NCBI RefSeq assembly: GCF_030408775.1
Contig: NZ_CP047210.1
Coordinates: 1,984,001-2,048,000, forward strand
DNA: 64,000 nucleotides
Origin: Corynebacterium fournieri
Lineage (GTDB): Bacteria; Actinomycetota; Actinomycetes; Mycobacteriales; Mycobacteriaceae
Direction: 5' to 3'
The notes under the pieces were generated by a model that saw only the letters and a program-made list of their open reading frames with translations, searched no databases and was not told where the DNA came from. Made by a program: the position numbers and the translations under genes. Shown here piece after piece: positions 27,701-35,426 of this stretch (position 1 is its first letter; each line of letters opens with the position of its first letter).

Positions 27701-28156
27701 GTAGCCGAAGTACTGCGGGTCCAGCTCTTCGCCGTCAGCAACGACCTTCACAATGCGGGTGATGTCGCCGTCGCCAGTGCGCTTCACACCCCAGATGTAC
27801 TCGTCGGATGCCTTTCGGCCGGAGTCCCACGGGTTGTCGTCGGTGTCGCGGATGGTGATGTGGTCGACATCGCCGTCGCGCTCGACCGTCACGGAGTTCG
27901 GTTCGACCACGACCGGCTTAGGTGCCGCGGAAGACGCGCGAGAAGAAGACGGCGTCTCGGTGGTTGTCGTCGTAGCAGTGGCAGTCTCGGCCGCCGCACT
28001 CGTCGTGGTTTCGGCGCTGGTCTCCTGCGCGTCCACCGGGTACGAGCCCAGGCCGGCGGCGAGTACCACGGAGGCAACCACGGCAGCGACGCCACGGACC
28101 GAGCGACGTGCACGCGAGCTAGCAGTTCGCGCTGCAGGCTTCATAATGTTTCGCAT
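24758..28156 (-). CDS. Pilus tip adhesin with von Willebrand A domain and LPKTG anchor, cluster 2
   Basis: The 1132-residue precursor has a signal peptide (cleavage near VDAQE), a Thr/Ser-rich head, and beta domains. A VWA domain follows at about 553-760 with the metal-site motif DTSDS near 559. A SpaA-like prealbumin domain (ETKAPQGY near 1060) and LPKTG-hydrophobic-RRK complete it. The layout matches SpaC-type tip proteins that bind host surfaces. The start ATG has AGGAAA upstream. Base composition changes sharply: roughly 24.9-27.5 kb is clearly AT-richer, with more rare codons, than the gene ends and neighbours, indicating that the central portion was exchanged. It is the last gene of the spaA-srtC-base-tip operon and ends at a terminator. 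Confidence 0.85.
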   Translation of the reverse strand: MRNIMKPAARTASSRARRSVRGVAAVVASVVLAAGLGSYPVDAQETSAETTTSAAAETATATTTTTETPSSSRASSAAPKPVVVEPNSVTVERDGDVDHITIRDTDDNPWDSGRKASDEYIWGVKRTGDGDITRIVKVVADGEELDPQYFGYVNGEDFDVIGIDEDAFWTIPPMKLEIEVETTEAGEYAIAEPDEVPTARELSETGYGRTDQAAATVNPEGVGMARAANMPESKERLTLTPLEYNANAATGGKAPKITLSTTVGGPVKEQKNVYLTEAVINYPQSSTYAFSGPVTIRKNSNESCTVQSGGIKKLSDRSVSVNLTGCQPRVAVWKGSGDRISVDFYGPGSRGGTGYSLELYGSYGSNPPQSETIPAGNPTAEKNFRQFPDRPYGECRSNNGVITGKSWWANTPGMGDSLDVVQLTLSGATDLANKVLTKDPRLKLRIGGDQSGWDELGTSDFDLYVEGDSLYFKLKTPQKRASFEIDAYDVWVYVPTTVTASGCSVELWNKGPEWYDRTAPELDLKKAETPRSELTWLPASEPNPDLPKKCVGDIALVIDTSDSVLNQNAVADSVQAALGVIDALQGTGSKMSIYNFASESGSVPGMTTEKKDLQKPEEVEALRDAVKAFETFEFQQWTRNGRGGTNYEAGLKQVPAGEYDVVYFITDGLPTTSDRDYPGAGLDVGELINQSDLARAVEQSNRLKASGTRVETVMVGFKPFNEHILKDDIFRRRLVLDSPDAWPRFGNFGYASHYGIGDSVLENLQGTGGRISLWDRTRLGTEYNVTNQPEIWRAGVRNTRSIAQDISGPDAVTTLENFGDLGKTLQELVLRNCFGSIKVTKIIHNTDGTQEAGVDWIFDSEVVGGRREIFDDPNPLTSKVQDKTDSEGTFNRKLDQSRGVGQTVQVVEHQQTGYALRKIDGKNSVCSSNVLVSSPSGERWETRSATVTNVDDLSKPGFQVEVPFKGIVSCTIHNEVAQLDLSVMKVSYDGDRASLEGAQFNLYDVTSGQRKLIKEIRDSDTRVKGLIDGNSYELIETKAPQGYSLLTRSVLFTILRDSDGKAKIEFKEGPEEYPQVAIRAASGEIDHIIMEVADVRQGNLPKTGGVGIQIPALLGGALIAAGVLVGRRKAAA

Positions 28157-28180
28157 AATCGTTTTCCTAAAACCGCTTAC

Positions 28181-29104
28181 TTACCGTGATTGCTCTTCGT
28201 TCTTGCTGCGACGGGCCAAGAAGAACCCGACCAGGATCAGCAAGCCACCCAGGCCTGCCGCCCACAGGACATTCGCGCCGGTGGAGGCCAGGTCGCCGCT
28301 GCGTTGTTTTTCCGCCTGCGGCTGCGTCACCGTGGTGACGGAACCGTTCGGCTGGGTGGTCACATACGTCGAGGGCCTGGTGGTGATCACCGTGGTCGAA
28401 CCGTTCGGCATGGTGGAGGTGATCGTGGACTCGACCGGGGTGAACTCCGTGGTGCGCTCTGTGGAGGTCTCGGTGGTCTTCTCCGTGGTGTTCTCGGTCG
28501 TGCGCTCCGTCGTCGTCGACGTCGATGGCGACGGCGTCGGGGTGGAAGTCGGCGGCTCGCCACCGTCGCTGCCGTCCCACTTGGTCACCACCACGTTCTC
28601 ATACTTGAACTGGGTGCCACGCACGTCACCGAGCGGGAGGATGATCAGCTGTGGGCTGGACACGTGGTACTCGTGCCCGTCGTCCGGAGCGTCTTCCTCC
28701 AGCAGGTAAAGCCCGGGCTTCAGGTTGTCGAAGCCGGCTGCGCCCTTCTCGCTCGTCTGGGCGGTGGCGATTGGGGTGAGGCCTTTGGCTTTAGCGTCGT
28801 CAAGCGAAAGGTTCTTGGCACCCGCGCGCCCTTCATCTGTGGTGACATCCACGCCCTTGACCAACGACAACTTGAACGTCGCACCGGCGATGGCCGGCGG
28901 CTTCTCCCCTGCCGGCACATCGTCGTACGGGTTCGTCGCTGCTTTCTTCACCGCCAACGAGATCGGCTGAGTGGTGTCCACACTCGCGGCCGGGATGTCG
29001 CGGTCGTTTCCGCTGACCACCTTGGCATCGGCCGCGGGCGCACAGAACCCGCATGCCAGCACGGATGCCGCGCCGAGCGCCGCCACAAATTTCGAAGTGC
29101 GCAT
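28181..29104 (-). CDS. Minor (base) pilin subunit with LASTG signal, cluster 2
   Basis: A 307-residue exported protein. It has a signal peptide ending near ADAKV and one prealbumin-like domain (about 50-195, with PGLYLLEE). A Ser/Thr/Pro/Glu stalk follows, with repeated TTE units and two PNGSTT/PNGSVT repeats, then LASTG-hydrophobic-RRSKN. It is the SpaB-like subunit expected to end pilus growth and hand the fibre to the housekeeping sortase. The start overlaps the stop of the sortase gene by one base (TAATG), giving coupled translation. The same LASTG signal is found in the base pilin of cluster 1. Confidence 0.85.
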   Translation of the reverse strand: MRTSKFVAALGAASVLACGFCAPAADAKVVSGNDRDIPAASVDTTQPISLAVKKAATNPYDDVPAGEKPPAIAGATFKLSLVKGVDVTTDEGRAGAKNLSLDDAKAKGLTPIATAQTSEKGAAGFDNLKPGLYLLEEDAPDDGHEYHVSSPQLIILPLGDVRGTQFKYENVVVTKWDGSDGGEPPTSTPTPSPSTSTTTERTTENTTEKTTETSTERTTEFTPVESTITSTMPNGSTTVITTRPSTYVTTQPNGSVTTVTQPQAEKQRSGDLASTGANVLWAAGLGGLLILVGFFLARRSKNEEQSR

Positions 29105-30012
29105 TAGGACTGAACCTCCCTGTTCATGGCGTCCTTGCGGTCGCTCTTCTTCTTTTCGCGGATGATCCACCAGACCAGGGCCGCCAATACCAACAGCGCC
29201 ACCGCGCCAAGGACCCACATCCACCACTGGATGGTCGAGGTGGACTCGTCGAGCACCTTCTCCTCGTCTGCATCCATCGGCACGCGCTCGGCGTGCACCA
29301 GCAGACGGTGGGTGTTGATGCCGTACGGGGTGCAGGTCACCAGCGTGAGCAGGTCGCGGCCGGCCTCCGCGCGCAGGCTGTCGGTCTCGTCCGGCAACAC
29401 GACCTCGGTCTTGTACACCTGGTACTTCATGCGCTTGCCGAAGGTGGAGACGTAAATGGCGTCGCCTTCTTTGACGTCCACGAGGTCGTCGAAAAGCGTT
29501 GCCGTCGTCAGCCCAGTGTGGCCGGTGATCACGGAGTGGAACCCCTCGCCGCCGGTGGGCAGCGCCGAGCCGTACAGGTGGCCGAGGCCCTTTTGCAGGG
29601 TGTTGTCGCTGGTGCCGTGGAATACTGGCAAGCGGACGTCGATAGACGGGATGGCAATCTGCGACATCGCCGACACACCGGCAAGCTGGTTTTCGTACGC
29701 CTTGTACTCAGCGTTGTCCTCGCTGATGCGTGCCAGCCACGGGTCGAGGATCGGGCCGTCGGTGTGGTTGCGGTTGTATTCCACCGCCGCCTCGTACGCG
29801 CGGTTGACCTGCTCAGGCGGCGCGACTGACAGCTGCTCTTCGTACTGCTTGGCCACCTGCTCCTGCACCCGGTTGTTCCACTGCGTGGAAATCACCGGGT
29901 ACATCAGCACCAACAGGCCCGCGAGAATGATGATGACGGGCAGCGCGACGCGCTGGAAGAACGACTTCTGCGCCGGCTGCTGCCGGTGCTTCGCCTTCAC
30001 TGCTGTAGTCAC
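29104..30012 (-). CDS. Class C (pilus-specific) sortase, pilus cluster 2
   Basis: A 302-residue enzyme with N- and C-terminal transmembrane helices. Catalytic His165 is in TGHTG, Cys227 in TLVTCTPYG and Arg236 follows. A DPW lid motif is at 90-92, typical of class C sortases. It should polymerise the LPATG pilin encoded just upstream. The intergenic space to the pilin gene holds two tandem stem-loops (30104-30158), which may lower sortase expression relative to pilin. The base pilin gene follows with a one-base overlap. It is clearly related to, but diverged from, the sortase of cluster 1. Confidence 0.92.
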   Translation of the reverse strand: MTTAVKAKHRQQPAQKSFFQRVALPVIIILAGLLVLMYPVISTQWNNRVQEQVAKQYEEQLSVAPPEQVNRAYEAAVEYNRNHTDGPILDPWLARISEDNAEYKAYENQLAGVSAMSQIAIPSIDVRLPVFHGTSDNTLQKGLGHLYGSALPTGGEGFHSVITGHTGLTTATLFDDLVDVKEGDAIYVSTFGKRMKYQVYKTEVVLPDETDSLRAEAGRDLLTLVTCTPYGINTHRLLVHAERVPMDADEEKVLDESTSTIQWWMWVLGAVALLVLAALVWWIIREKKKSDRKDAMNREVQS

Positions 30013-30103
30013 CTGACTCGTCCTCTCTGGGCCATCGCTTTTTCGACGACATCCTGTTCAAAACTGGGACAGGAATTTTTCGCCCTCCTGTCGGCGGGCG
30101 TGC

Positions 30104-30158
30104 GCGCCCCGGCATGGGTGCCGGGGCGCCTCCCGGTCAGCGGTTATGCGCGCTGACC
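30104..30158 (-). promoter_or_regulatory. Two tandem stem-loops between major pilin and sortase genes
   Basis: Stem 1 pairs GCGCCCCGGCA (30104-30114) with 30119-30129 around a 4-nt loop. Stem 2 pairs GGTCAGCG (30135-30142) with CGCTGACC (30151-30158). There is no long T-run, so partial termination or mRNA processing is more likely than full termination. Confidence 0.65.
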
Positions 30159-30182
30159 TGGTGTCCGTTCACGTTGTAGCGC

Positions 30183-31859
30183 TTATGCGGACTGAGAGTT
30201 ACGACGTGCCGCGTAGACACCGCCACCGATGATGGCCAGGCCAGCGAGCACGATGATCAATACACCCATGCCACCGGTAGCCGGAAGCGTCGGCGTGGTC
30301 TTCTTCACGTTGTCGACAACAGCACCGTTAGCGATCTCGTTCGAGTTCGCCACGGCTTCAAATGCGGTCTTTCCAGCGTTCAGCTTGTTCGTCGTGGTGC
30401 GCGTCAGCGTGATCTCCTTGGTGGCGGCCTTGCCCTTCGGAGTTGCGTAGCCCTGCGGTGCCTTGGTCTCCACCACGCAGTAGTTCGCGATCGTGCCGGT
30501 AGCTTCTGCGTCATCGACGTAGTCGGTGACGTGCAGGCCAGGGAAGGTCAGGTTGCCTTCTGCATCGGTGATGCCGGCCTGGATTGCTTTACCGTCAAGA
30601 CCCGATTTGTCGCTGTTGCACTTACCGATCTGGAACTCAGCGCCGGCCAGCGCCTTGTTTTCATCACCGCGCTTGTACACCGAGATGTTGCCCACGTAGG
30701 TGACGACCTTGTCGTCCGGCGTCTCCTTGGGCGTATCGTCGGTGTCGGTGCTGGGGTTGCGGAAGACAAAGGACTCGCGGACGGAGTTCTCAATGCCCTT
30801 GGAAGCGGTGTCGTCCTTGAGCATGGTCGCTTCGACCTTCACGCGCACGGTTTCGCCTGGCTTCAGGCCTGCCTTCTTAGCGTCGACCGTGACGGTGAAA
30901 GCCTGGTCTGCACCAGCAGCGAGCCCGCCGGGGTTAGTCTTCGGGACTTCGACGGTCGAGTTCACGGTGTAGTTGGCCGCATCAATTGCCACCTCCGCGC
31001 CATCGCGAACGACGTACACGCCCTTGATGAAAGCATTATTTTCCTTGTTCCACTGCAGTTCGGCGCTCTTCGAGGCATCGGTAAGGGTCACGTTCTTCAG
31101 CTCGCGGCCTTCCGGAGCTGCCGGGACAACACCGTCGAGTGTGTACTTCACTACAGCATTTTCTGCAGGACGTGCACCGAGGAAGCCAGGCTTGCCGGAC
31201 TCACCGGCACCGTCGCTCTTGGTGTTTTTGCCTGCATCCACGACGGTCTTAGAGACCTTTGCCATGGAGTTCTTCGGGTAGACCTGCACGTCCTTGTTCC
31301 AGCCAGTGCCCTCCTTATTAGTCATCGGCAGGAATACGATGAACGGGTCGGCCGGTACATAGGTCTCGGTCGTGCTCGCTTTCGGAGGCTTGGTTTCACG
31401 GATGATGTACGCACCGACCGGGAGGTTCAGAGAGGTCTGGCCGTTCTCATTGGTGTCCTCAAAGGTCTGCGGGGTATCGGTGCCAAGTGCCTTCGCGCCG
31501 GCAATGTCGCGCTTATTTGCAAGCGCTGCGACCTTGTTGAAGTTCTCCTGCTTGGTAATGTCTACGTTGATCTTCTCTGCCGTGAAGCCGACACCCTGAA
31601 GCCCTGCGCCGGAGGCACCGGTATCGGCTTCACCGTTGGCCGGGCGCAGCTCCGTCGGGTTGACCCGCTTGTTGATGGTCAGCTTTACGGTTCCATCAGT
31701 CGGAATGCTGCTGGCATCTGGGACGCCAGCAGCCGTGGTGACGGCGGTCGTATTCATGGTCTGCGCCAGCGCGTCCTGCGCGGCGACGCCAGCCGAGCCG
31801 GCAAATGTCAGGCCCGCGGCGATTGCGATCGCAGCGGTCTTCTTGATGGCAATTGCCAT
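30183..31859 (-). CDS. Major pilin (SpaA-like), pilus cluster 2
   Basis: The 558-residue precursor has a signal peptide (cleavage near ALAQT) and the classic pilin motif WNKDVQVYPKN near residue 190, whose lysine forms the inter-subunit bond. Ig-like domains follow, with an E-box-like YCVVETKAPQGY near residue 470, then LPATG-hydrophobic-RRN. It forms the shaft of the pilus made by the sortase at 29104-30012. GAAAGGAATT precedes the ATG. The 5' leader of about 150 nt is structured and begins at a promoter with a consensus -35. First gene of the cluster 2 operon. Confidence 0.93.
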   Translation of the reverse strand: MAIAIKKTAAIAIAAGLTFAGSAGVAAQDALAQTMNTTAVTTAAGVPDASSIPTDGTVKLTINKRVNPTELRPANGEADTGASGAGLQGVGFTAEKINVDITKQENFNKVAALANKRDIAGAKALGTDTPQTFEDTNENGQTSLNLPVGAYIIRETKPPKASTTETYVPADPFIVFLPMTNKEGTGWNKDVQVYPKNSMAKVSKTVVDAGKNTKSDGAGESGKPGFLGARPAENAVVKYTLDGVVPAAPEGRELKNVTLTDASKSAELQWNKENNAFIKGVYVVRDGAEVAIDAANYTVNSTVEVPKTNPGGLAAGADQAFTVTVDAKKAGLKPGETVRVKVEATMLKDDTASKGIENSVRESFVFRNPSTDTDDTPKETPDDKVVTYVGNISVYKRGDENKALAGAEFQIGKCNSDKSGLDGKAIQAGITDAEGNLTFPGLHVTDYVDDAEATGTIANYCVVETKAPQGYATPKGKAATKEITLTRTTTNKLNAGKTAFEAVANSNEIANGAVVDNVKKTTPTLPATGGMGVLIIVLAGLAIIGGGVYAARRNSQSA

Positions 31860-32267
31860 GGTGAATTCCTTTCGGAGAATCGAGTGTCGCTGGGCCCGTT
31901 TTGGTCAGCGATGAAAGGTGCAGAAGTTGCGGGCGACTTCCTCGCCTTCGCAATCTTTGGGCCCAGCTTGGGCACCGATCAGTGAGGCTATCGGAGACTT
32001 AAGCGAACGTCTAGAGTAACTGTCCACACACTGTCAAAAGCTTAGAACTAAACGAAAACCGCAGTTCATATACGGCTGTACCGGAAGCTGAGCTAAGAAA
32101 ATCACACGCGCTCTAGCACCGATTTTTCGCCAGAATGTGACCCCGAAAACACGTTTTCTTAGAAAAAACAGCCGTTGCTCCCACACAGATTCCCTCAGGT
32201 TGAGAGGTGGAGGGGGTACTGGCAGGGGTACCCCATCCTCCCTGCCATTCATAGGATCATGGCCCGT
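31860..32267. other. 408-nt gap: leader and promoter of pilus cluster 2
   Basis: Near the pilin start lie the Shine-Dalgarno and a structured leader: GCTGGGCCC (31889-31897) can pair with GGGCCCAGC (31959-31967), and GAAGT/ACTTC forms an inner stem. The promoter is at 32008-32037. The rest is AT-rich. Close to the phosphoesterase stop there is a GGGGTAC/GTACCCC stem at 32213-32234 that could be a weak terminator. No coding sequence is evident. Confidence 0.6.
32008..32037 (-). promoter_or_regulatory. Probable promoter of pilus cluster 2
   Basis: On the minus strand TTGACA (32032-32037) is followed after 18 nt by TAGACG (32008-32013). It lies about 150 nt before the pilin start codon. Confidence 0.5.
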
Positions 32268-34031
32268 TCAGAACTTCACAGCCGGCAGGCCGAGTGCCCC
32301 CAACACATCCTGGAAACGCGGTGCAAGAAACGCGAACGCTCCTCCCACCGCGGCGAGGATCCCAACTACAAGGGCCAGCTTCTCCCCCGTCGAGGATCCT
32401 TCTGCCCCGCCCGGCACCGAGGTGTGTTCGTCTGGCTGCTGAGCCGACGAGGCAGCCACGCGCTTCTGCTTAGAAAAGTCCTGGTATTTGATCAGCTTCG
32501 CCTCCCCGTCCGGGTTAGCCGGCCCGTGGCCGTCCTTGAAGTCCCAGGCTTCCACACGCACGCGGTCGTCGTAGATTTTCACGCGCAGGCCGGTCGCCGC
32601 CTGCTCGTCCACGATTTCCTCGTCGTGGTCGCCGTCCGGCAGGTACTCGTTCAAAATCGCGCCGGTGTTGACCACCGGGAAGCCGATTGCGCCCTCGCGG
32701 GTGCCGTCGTAGCGTCTGGTGCCCCACCAGTTGTTCTGCTTCAGCGAAGAATGGGAGTGGCTGGTAAACGCGACCACGTCGTTGTACTTGCTCAACACGT
32801 CGGAGATGGCCTGTTCATCTTCGAAGTCGTTTTGGTACCAGGCAGAATGCGACATGGACACGGTGCCCGGCAACAGTGGGTGGGTGAACACCAGCGCGGT
32901 CACGCCCTGCTTGTCCCAGTGCGCGAGGCGCTCATCCAGCCACTGCAACTGTTCCTGGGAGATGCGCTGGAACGGCTCCTTGCCGCCGCGGTCGATGTCG
33001 GAGTAGTACTCCGTGTTGATCGACAGCATCGGGGTGCCGTCGACCACCACCTCATTCCACGGTTTTTCCTGGCCGGAGTGTTCGAGAAAGCGCTTCATGT
33101 GCACCTCGGACGTTTCTTGGCCGTACATCTCGTGGTTGCCGATGGTCCACAGCTCCACCCCCGAACCGTGCGGTGCTTCCTCGCGCGCGGTAAGGAACTT
33201 CTCCCACTGCTCCTGGCTGCCGTTATCAACCAGATCACCGTTGATCACCAGTGCACTAGCCTTGTCCGGCATTGCGTTGAGGCGACGGATGGCCAGCTTG
33301 TAATCCTCCGGGTCGTCCTGCGGGTCGGAGATGACGTCGATGACCGTGTTGGGCTTGTCCGCGGCTGGGGTAAACGGCGCGCGCACCGCCACGTTGTCCA
33401 CCGCCCACCAGTAGTCGTCGTTGCCGCCGAGGTAGCTAAACGTCACCTGCATCGTCTTGGCCTCCGCCGGCACATCGAGCGCGAAGTACTCGTGTGAGGA
33501 GTAGCGGTCTTGCGTCAGCTTATCGACGACCTCCGGTTTCCCACCATCGAAACTCACCGCAACCTGCGCCTGCTGGCCTTTCTTACCCTGGCGGTAGTGC
33601 TGGTCAAACTCAAGGGCGATCTTGGTGTGCCCGGACACGTCGATCGGCGCGGTGGTCATGCGTGCGTCCATGGAATCACGCTCGGCCAGGCGCTGCTGCT
33701 TCGAGTCGATGATGGCGAACTGGTCGTGCCCCTGCGTGAAGTAGTGGCGCTGTTCGGTGCCGGCGGCCCAAGTCCAGTGCCTCACGTCCGAGAGCGTCCA
33801 GCCGTTCCAGCGGGCCTCCCCGGAGGTCACGCCGGAGACCTGTTGGGACCAGCCGTGCGGCAGGTCGTGGGTGAAGTGGGCGGGGTTTCCCACCTCGTCG
33901 AAGCTCTCGAAATACAAATACGGGCGGGCGGACTCCGGCAGGGCTTCCGGCTGTGCGGCCAGTGCGGGAGCGGCGAGGTGGGCGAAAAGGGCTGCGGTGG
34001 TAGCTGCGGCGGCATAACGGCGAGTTGTCAT
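32268..34031 (-). CDS. Secreted metallophosphoesterase with C-terminal membrane segment, copy B
   Basis: The 587-residue paralogue of the 22836-24605 product, nearly collinear with it. It has a signal peptide (to about ALAAQ), the Trp/Tyr-rich beta-sandwich, then ISDPQ, INGDLVD, GNHEM, FTHPLL and SHSHS in the phosphoesterase domain, and a C-terminal hydrophobic helix after a Pro/Ser/Gly linker. As in copy A, DPQ replaces DxH in the first metal motif. ATG 34031 follows TAATTT by 7 nt; a longer upstream reading frame is not supported. It lies upstream of the pilus cluster 2 operon, so the two paralogues bracket that cluster as direct repeats. The substrate is unknown. Confidence 0.8.
   Translation of the reverse strand: MTTRRYAAAATTAALFAHLAAPALAAQPEALPESARPYLYFESFDEVGNPAHFTHDLPHGWSQQVSGVTSGEARWNGWTLSDVRHWTWAAGTEQRHYFTQGHDQFAIIDSKQQRLAERDSMDARMTTAPIDVSGHTKIALEFDQHYRQGKKGQQAQVAVSFDGGKPEVVDKLTQDRYSSHEYFALDVPAEAKTMQVTFSYLGGNDDYWWAVDNVAVRAPFTPAADKPNTVIDVISDPQDDPEDYKLAIRRLNAMPDKASALVINGDLVDNGSQEQWEKFLTAREEAPHGSGVELWTIGNHEMYGQETSEVHMKRFLEHSGQEKPWNEVVVDGTPMLSINTEYYSDIDRGGKEPFQRISQEQLQWLDERLAHWDKQGVTALVFTHPLLPGTVSMSHSAWYQNDFEDEQAISDVLSKYNDVVAFTSHSHSSLKQNNWWGTRRYDGTREGAIGFPVVNTGAILNEYLPDGDHDEEIVDEQAATGLRVKIYDDRVRVEAWDFKDGHGPANPDGEAKLIKYQDFSKQKRVAASSAQQPDEHTSVPGGAEGSSTGEKLALVVGILAAVGGAFAFLAPRFQDVLGALGLPAVKF
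33482..33564. repeat. 83-bp identical patch shared by the two metallophosphoesterase genes (copy B)
   Basis: Identical to 24050-24132 and includes a CGTCGATAAGC motif at 33518-33528. It probably reflects recent gene conversion. Confidence 0.85.
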
Positions 34032-34037
34032 GCGACA

Positions 34038-34043
34038 GAAATT
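34038..34043 (-). promoter_or_regulatory. -10 box TAATTT of metallophosphoesterase copy B
   Basis: TAATTT on the minus strand lies 7 nt before ATG 34031, in sequence conserved with the copy A promoter. Confidence 0.5.
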
Positions 34044-34159
34044 AGCGCCGCCTGAGAGGTTTCGCAGCGCGAACTTACTGCCCGCCCTGCGCGCGCTCCT
34101 CGCGCCGCTTGCGCCGCCCGCCATCCGCAACGCTGAGGTGATCCTGGTCACTTTCCACC

Positions 34160-34204
34160 AAAAATGCCCCCTCCGCACCGTGACAGAAACGGTGCGGTGG
34201 GGGC
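34160..34204 (-). terminator. Terminator of ppk2
   Basis: GCCCCC-T-CCGCACCGT (34166-34181) pairs with ACGGTGCGG-T-GGGGGC (34189-34204), a 15-pair stem with one mismatch. It is followed on the minus strand by a run of T. Confidence 0.9.
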
Positions 34205-34233
34205 CGAAGGCGACGTCGTTAAGCAGACTGCTC

Positions 34234-35133
34234 TTAGTCGCCGATCTGGTCGCGGCCGCGCTTGACAATCAGCGGGTCCGGCTCGCCCACGACCTCATGG
34301 TCCTTGTTCGTGTACTCGAACTTGCTCAGGATGTAGCGCATCGCGTTGAGACGGGCACGCTTCTTGTCGTTGGACTTGATGGTGATCCAGGGCGACTCAT
34401 CCGTGTCCGTGTAGCGGAACTGCTCCTCCTTGGCGCGGGTGTAGTCATCCCACTTATCCAGGGACGCCAGGTCCATCGGGGAGAGCTTCCACTGGCGCAC
34501 AGGGTCCACCTGGCGGATGGCGAAGCGGGTGCGCTGCTCCTTCTGCGTCACGGAGAACCAGAACTTGGTCAGGGAGATGCCGGAGCCGAGGATCATGTTC
34601 TCCAGCATCGGAACTTCGCGCAGGAACTCTGCGTGCTGGGACTCCGTACAAAAGCCCATGACGCGCTCGACACCGGAGCGGTTGTACCAGGAGCGGTCGA
34701 AGAAGACGATCTCGCCGGCCGACGGGAAGTGCTGGATGTAGCGCTGGAAGTACCAGGAAGTGGACTCGCGCGGCGAGGGCTTTTCCAGCGCGACAGTGCG
34801 GGCGCCGCGGGGATTGAGGTGCTCGTTGAAGCGCTTGATGGTGCCGCCCTTACCGGCGGCGTCGCGGCCCTCGAAGATGATGATGTGGCGCTGGCCAGTG
34901 TCCTTGGTCCAGTTCTGCCACTTCAGCAGCTCAATCTGCAGGGCGCGCTTTTCCTTCTCGTATTCGTCGCGGGAAAGGCGCTCGTCGTACGGGTAGTTTT
35001 CACGCCACGTCTGAATGGCGGTGCCGTCCGGCATCAGCAGGACCGGGTCATCCTCGTCGGTGTCGTCCACGACCCAGCCTTCGGTCTGGGCGAGGTCGAT
35101 CATCGGCAGTTCGTCGTCTTTGTTGTCAGCCAT
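34234..35133 (-). CDS. ppk2: Polyphosphate kinase 2
   Basis: The 299-residue cytoplasmic enzyme belongs to the PPK2 family, which uses polyphosphate to phosphorylate nucleotides (usually GDP or ADP to the triphosphate). The Walker A motif GRDAAGKGG is at 89-97 and the Walker B region FFDRSWYNR at about 144-152, with a lid region rich in Arg following. The length suits a one-domain class I enzyme. The ATG at 35133 lies 7 nt after TAGACT, so it appears leaderless; an upstream in-frame ATG is not supported. It stands downstream of the mini-porin genes but is separated from them by a terminator. Nucleotide preference is not deducible. Confidence 0.92.
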   Translation of the reverse strand: MADNKDDELPMIDLAQTEGWVVDDTDEDDPVLLMPDGTAIQTWRENYPYDERLSRDEYEKEKRALQIELLKWQNWTKDTGQRHIIIFEGRDAAGKGGTIKRFNEHLNPRGARTVALEKPSPRESTSWYFQRYIQHFPSAGEIVFFDRSWYNRSGVERVMGFCTESQHAEFLREVPMLENMILGSGISLTKFWFSVTQKEQRTRFAIRQVDPVRQWKLSPMDLASLDKWDDYTRAKEEQFRYTDTDESPWITIKSNDKKRARLNAMRYILSKFEYTNKDHEVVGEPDPLIVKRGRDQIGD

Positions 35134-35185
35134 ACATCCCAGTCTATTCGGCCCGGGCACGCTCTGCTCGCGTACCCGGAAATGC

Positions 35186-35217
35186 AAAAAGGCCCCGCCG
35201 CTTTGCGACGGGGCCTT
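35186..35217 (-). terminator. Terminator of the mini-porin genes
   Basis: AAGGCCCCG (35189-35197) pairs with CGGGGCCTT (35209-35217). On the minus strand it is followed by TTTTTG. It lies about 20 nt after the second mini-porin stop. Confidence 0.85.
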
Positions 35218-35234
35218 CGGCTAGCGCGCGTAGC

Positions 35235-35381
35235 TTACGAGACCAGGCCCATGAGCTCAGCAACGTTGCCAGCGAGCTTGCCCAGCTCACGCAGCAGGTC
35301 GAGCAGAGCGCCCGGAACCTGGGTAACGCCGTTGTCGCCGGTGCCAGAAGAAAGTGCAACCCAGTTGGTCAATGCGTCCAT
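35235..35381 (-). CDS. Mini-porin subunit, PorA-like (48 residues)
   Basis: A short gene with a perfect AAGGAG Shine-Dalgarno. The 48-residue product has no signal peptide and is amphipathic, with a Gly-rich N-terminal part, the helix ALLDLLRELGKLAGN, and an ending AELMGLVS that recalls the C-terminus of corynebacterial PorA. PorA and PorH are tiny peptides that together form the cation channel of the mycolate outer membrane, often after O-mycoloylation of serines, and lie beside groEL2 in C. glutamicum. Position, size and pairing support the call; sequence similarity alone is weak. It lies 45 nt after the preceding small gene and ends at a terminator. Confidence 0.7.
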   Translation of the reverse strand: MDALTNWVALSSGTGDNGVTQVPGALLDLLRELGKLAGNVAELMGLVS

Positions 35382-35426
35382 GATGAATCTCCTTGATGTA
35401 AAGCTTGAGAGGGTGAAGGGGAGGTC

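Noticed and set aside
32213-32234. Strong terminator after phosphoesterase copy B
   Set aside because: The 7-bp GGGGTAC stem has no T-run after it. It is mentioned as weak in the gap description only.
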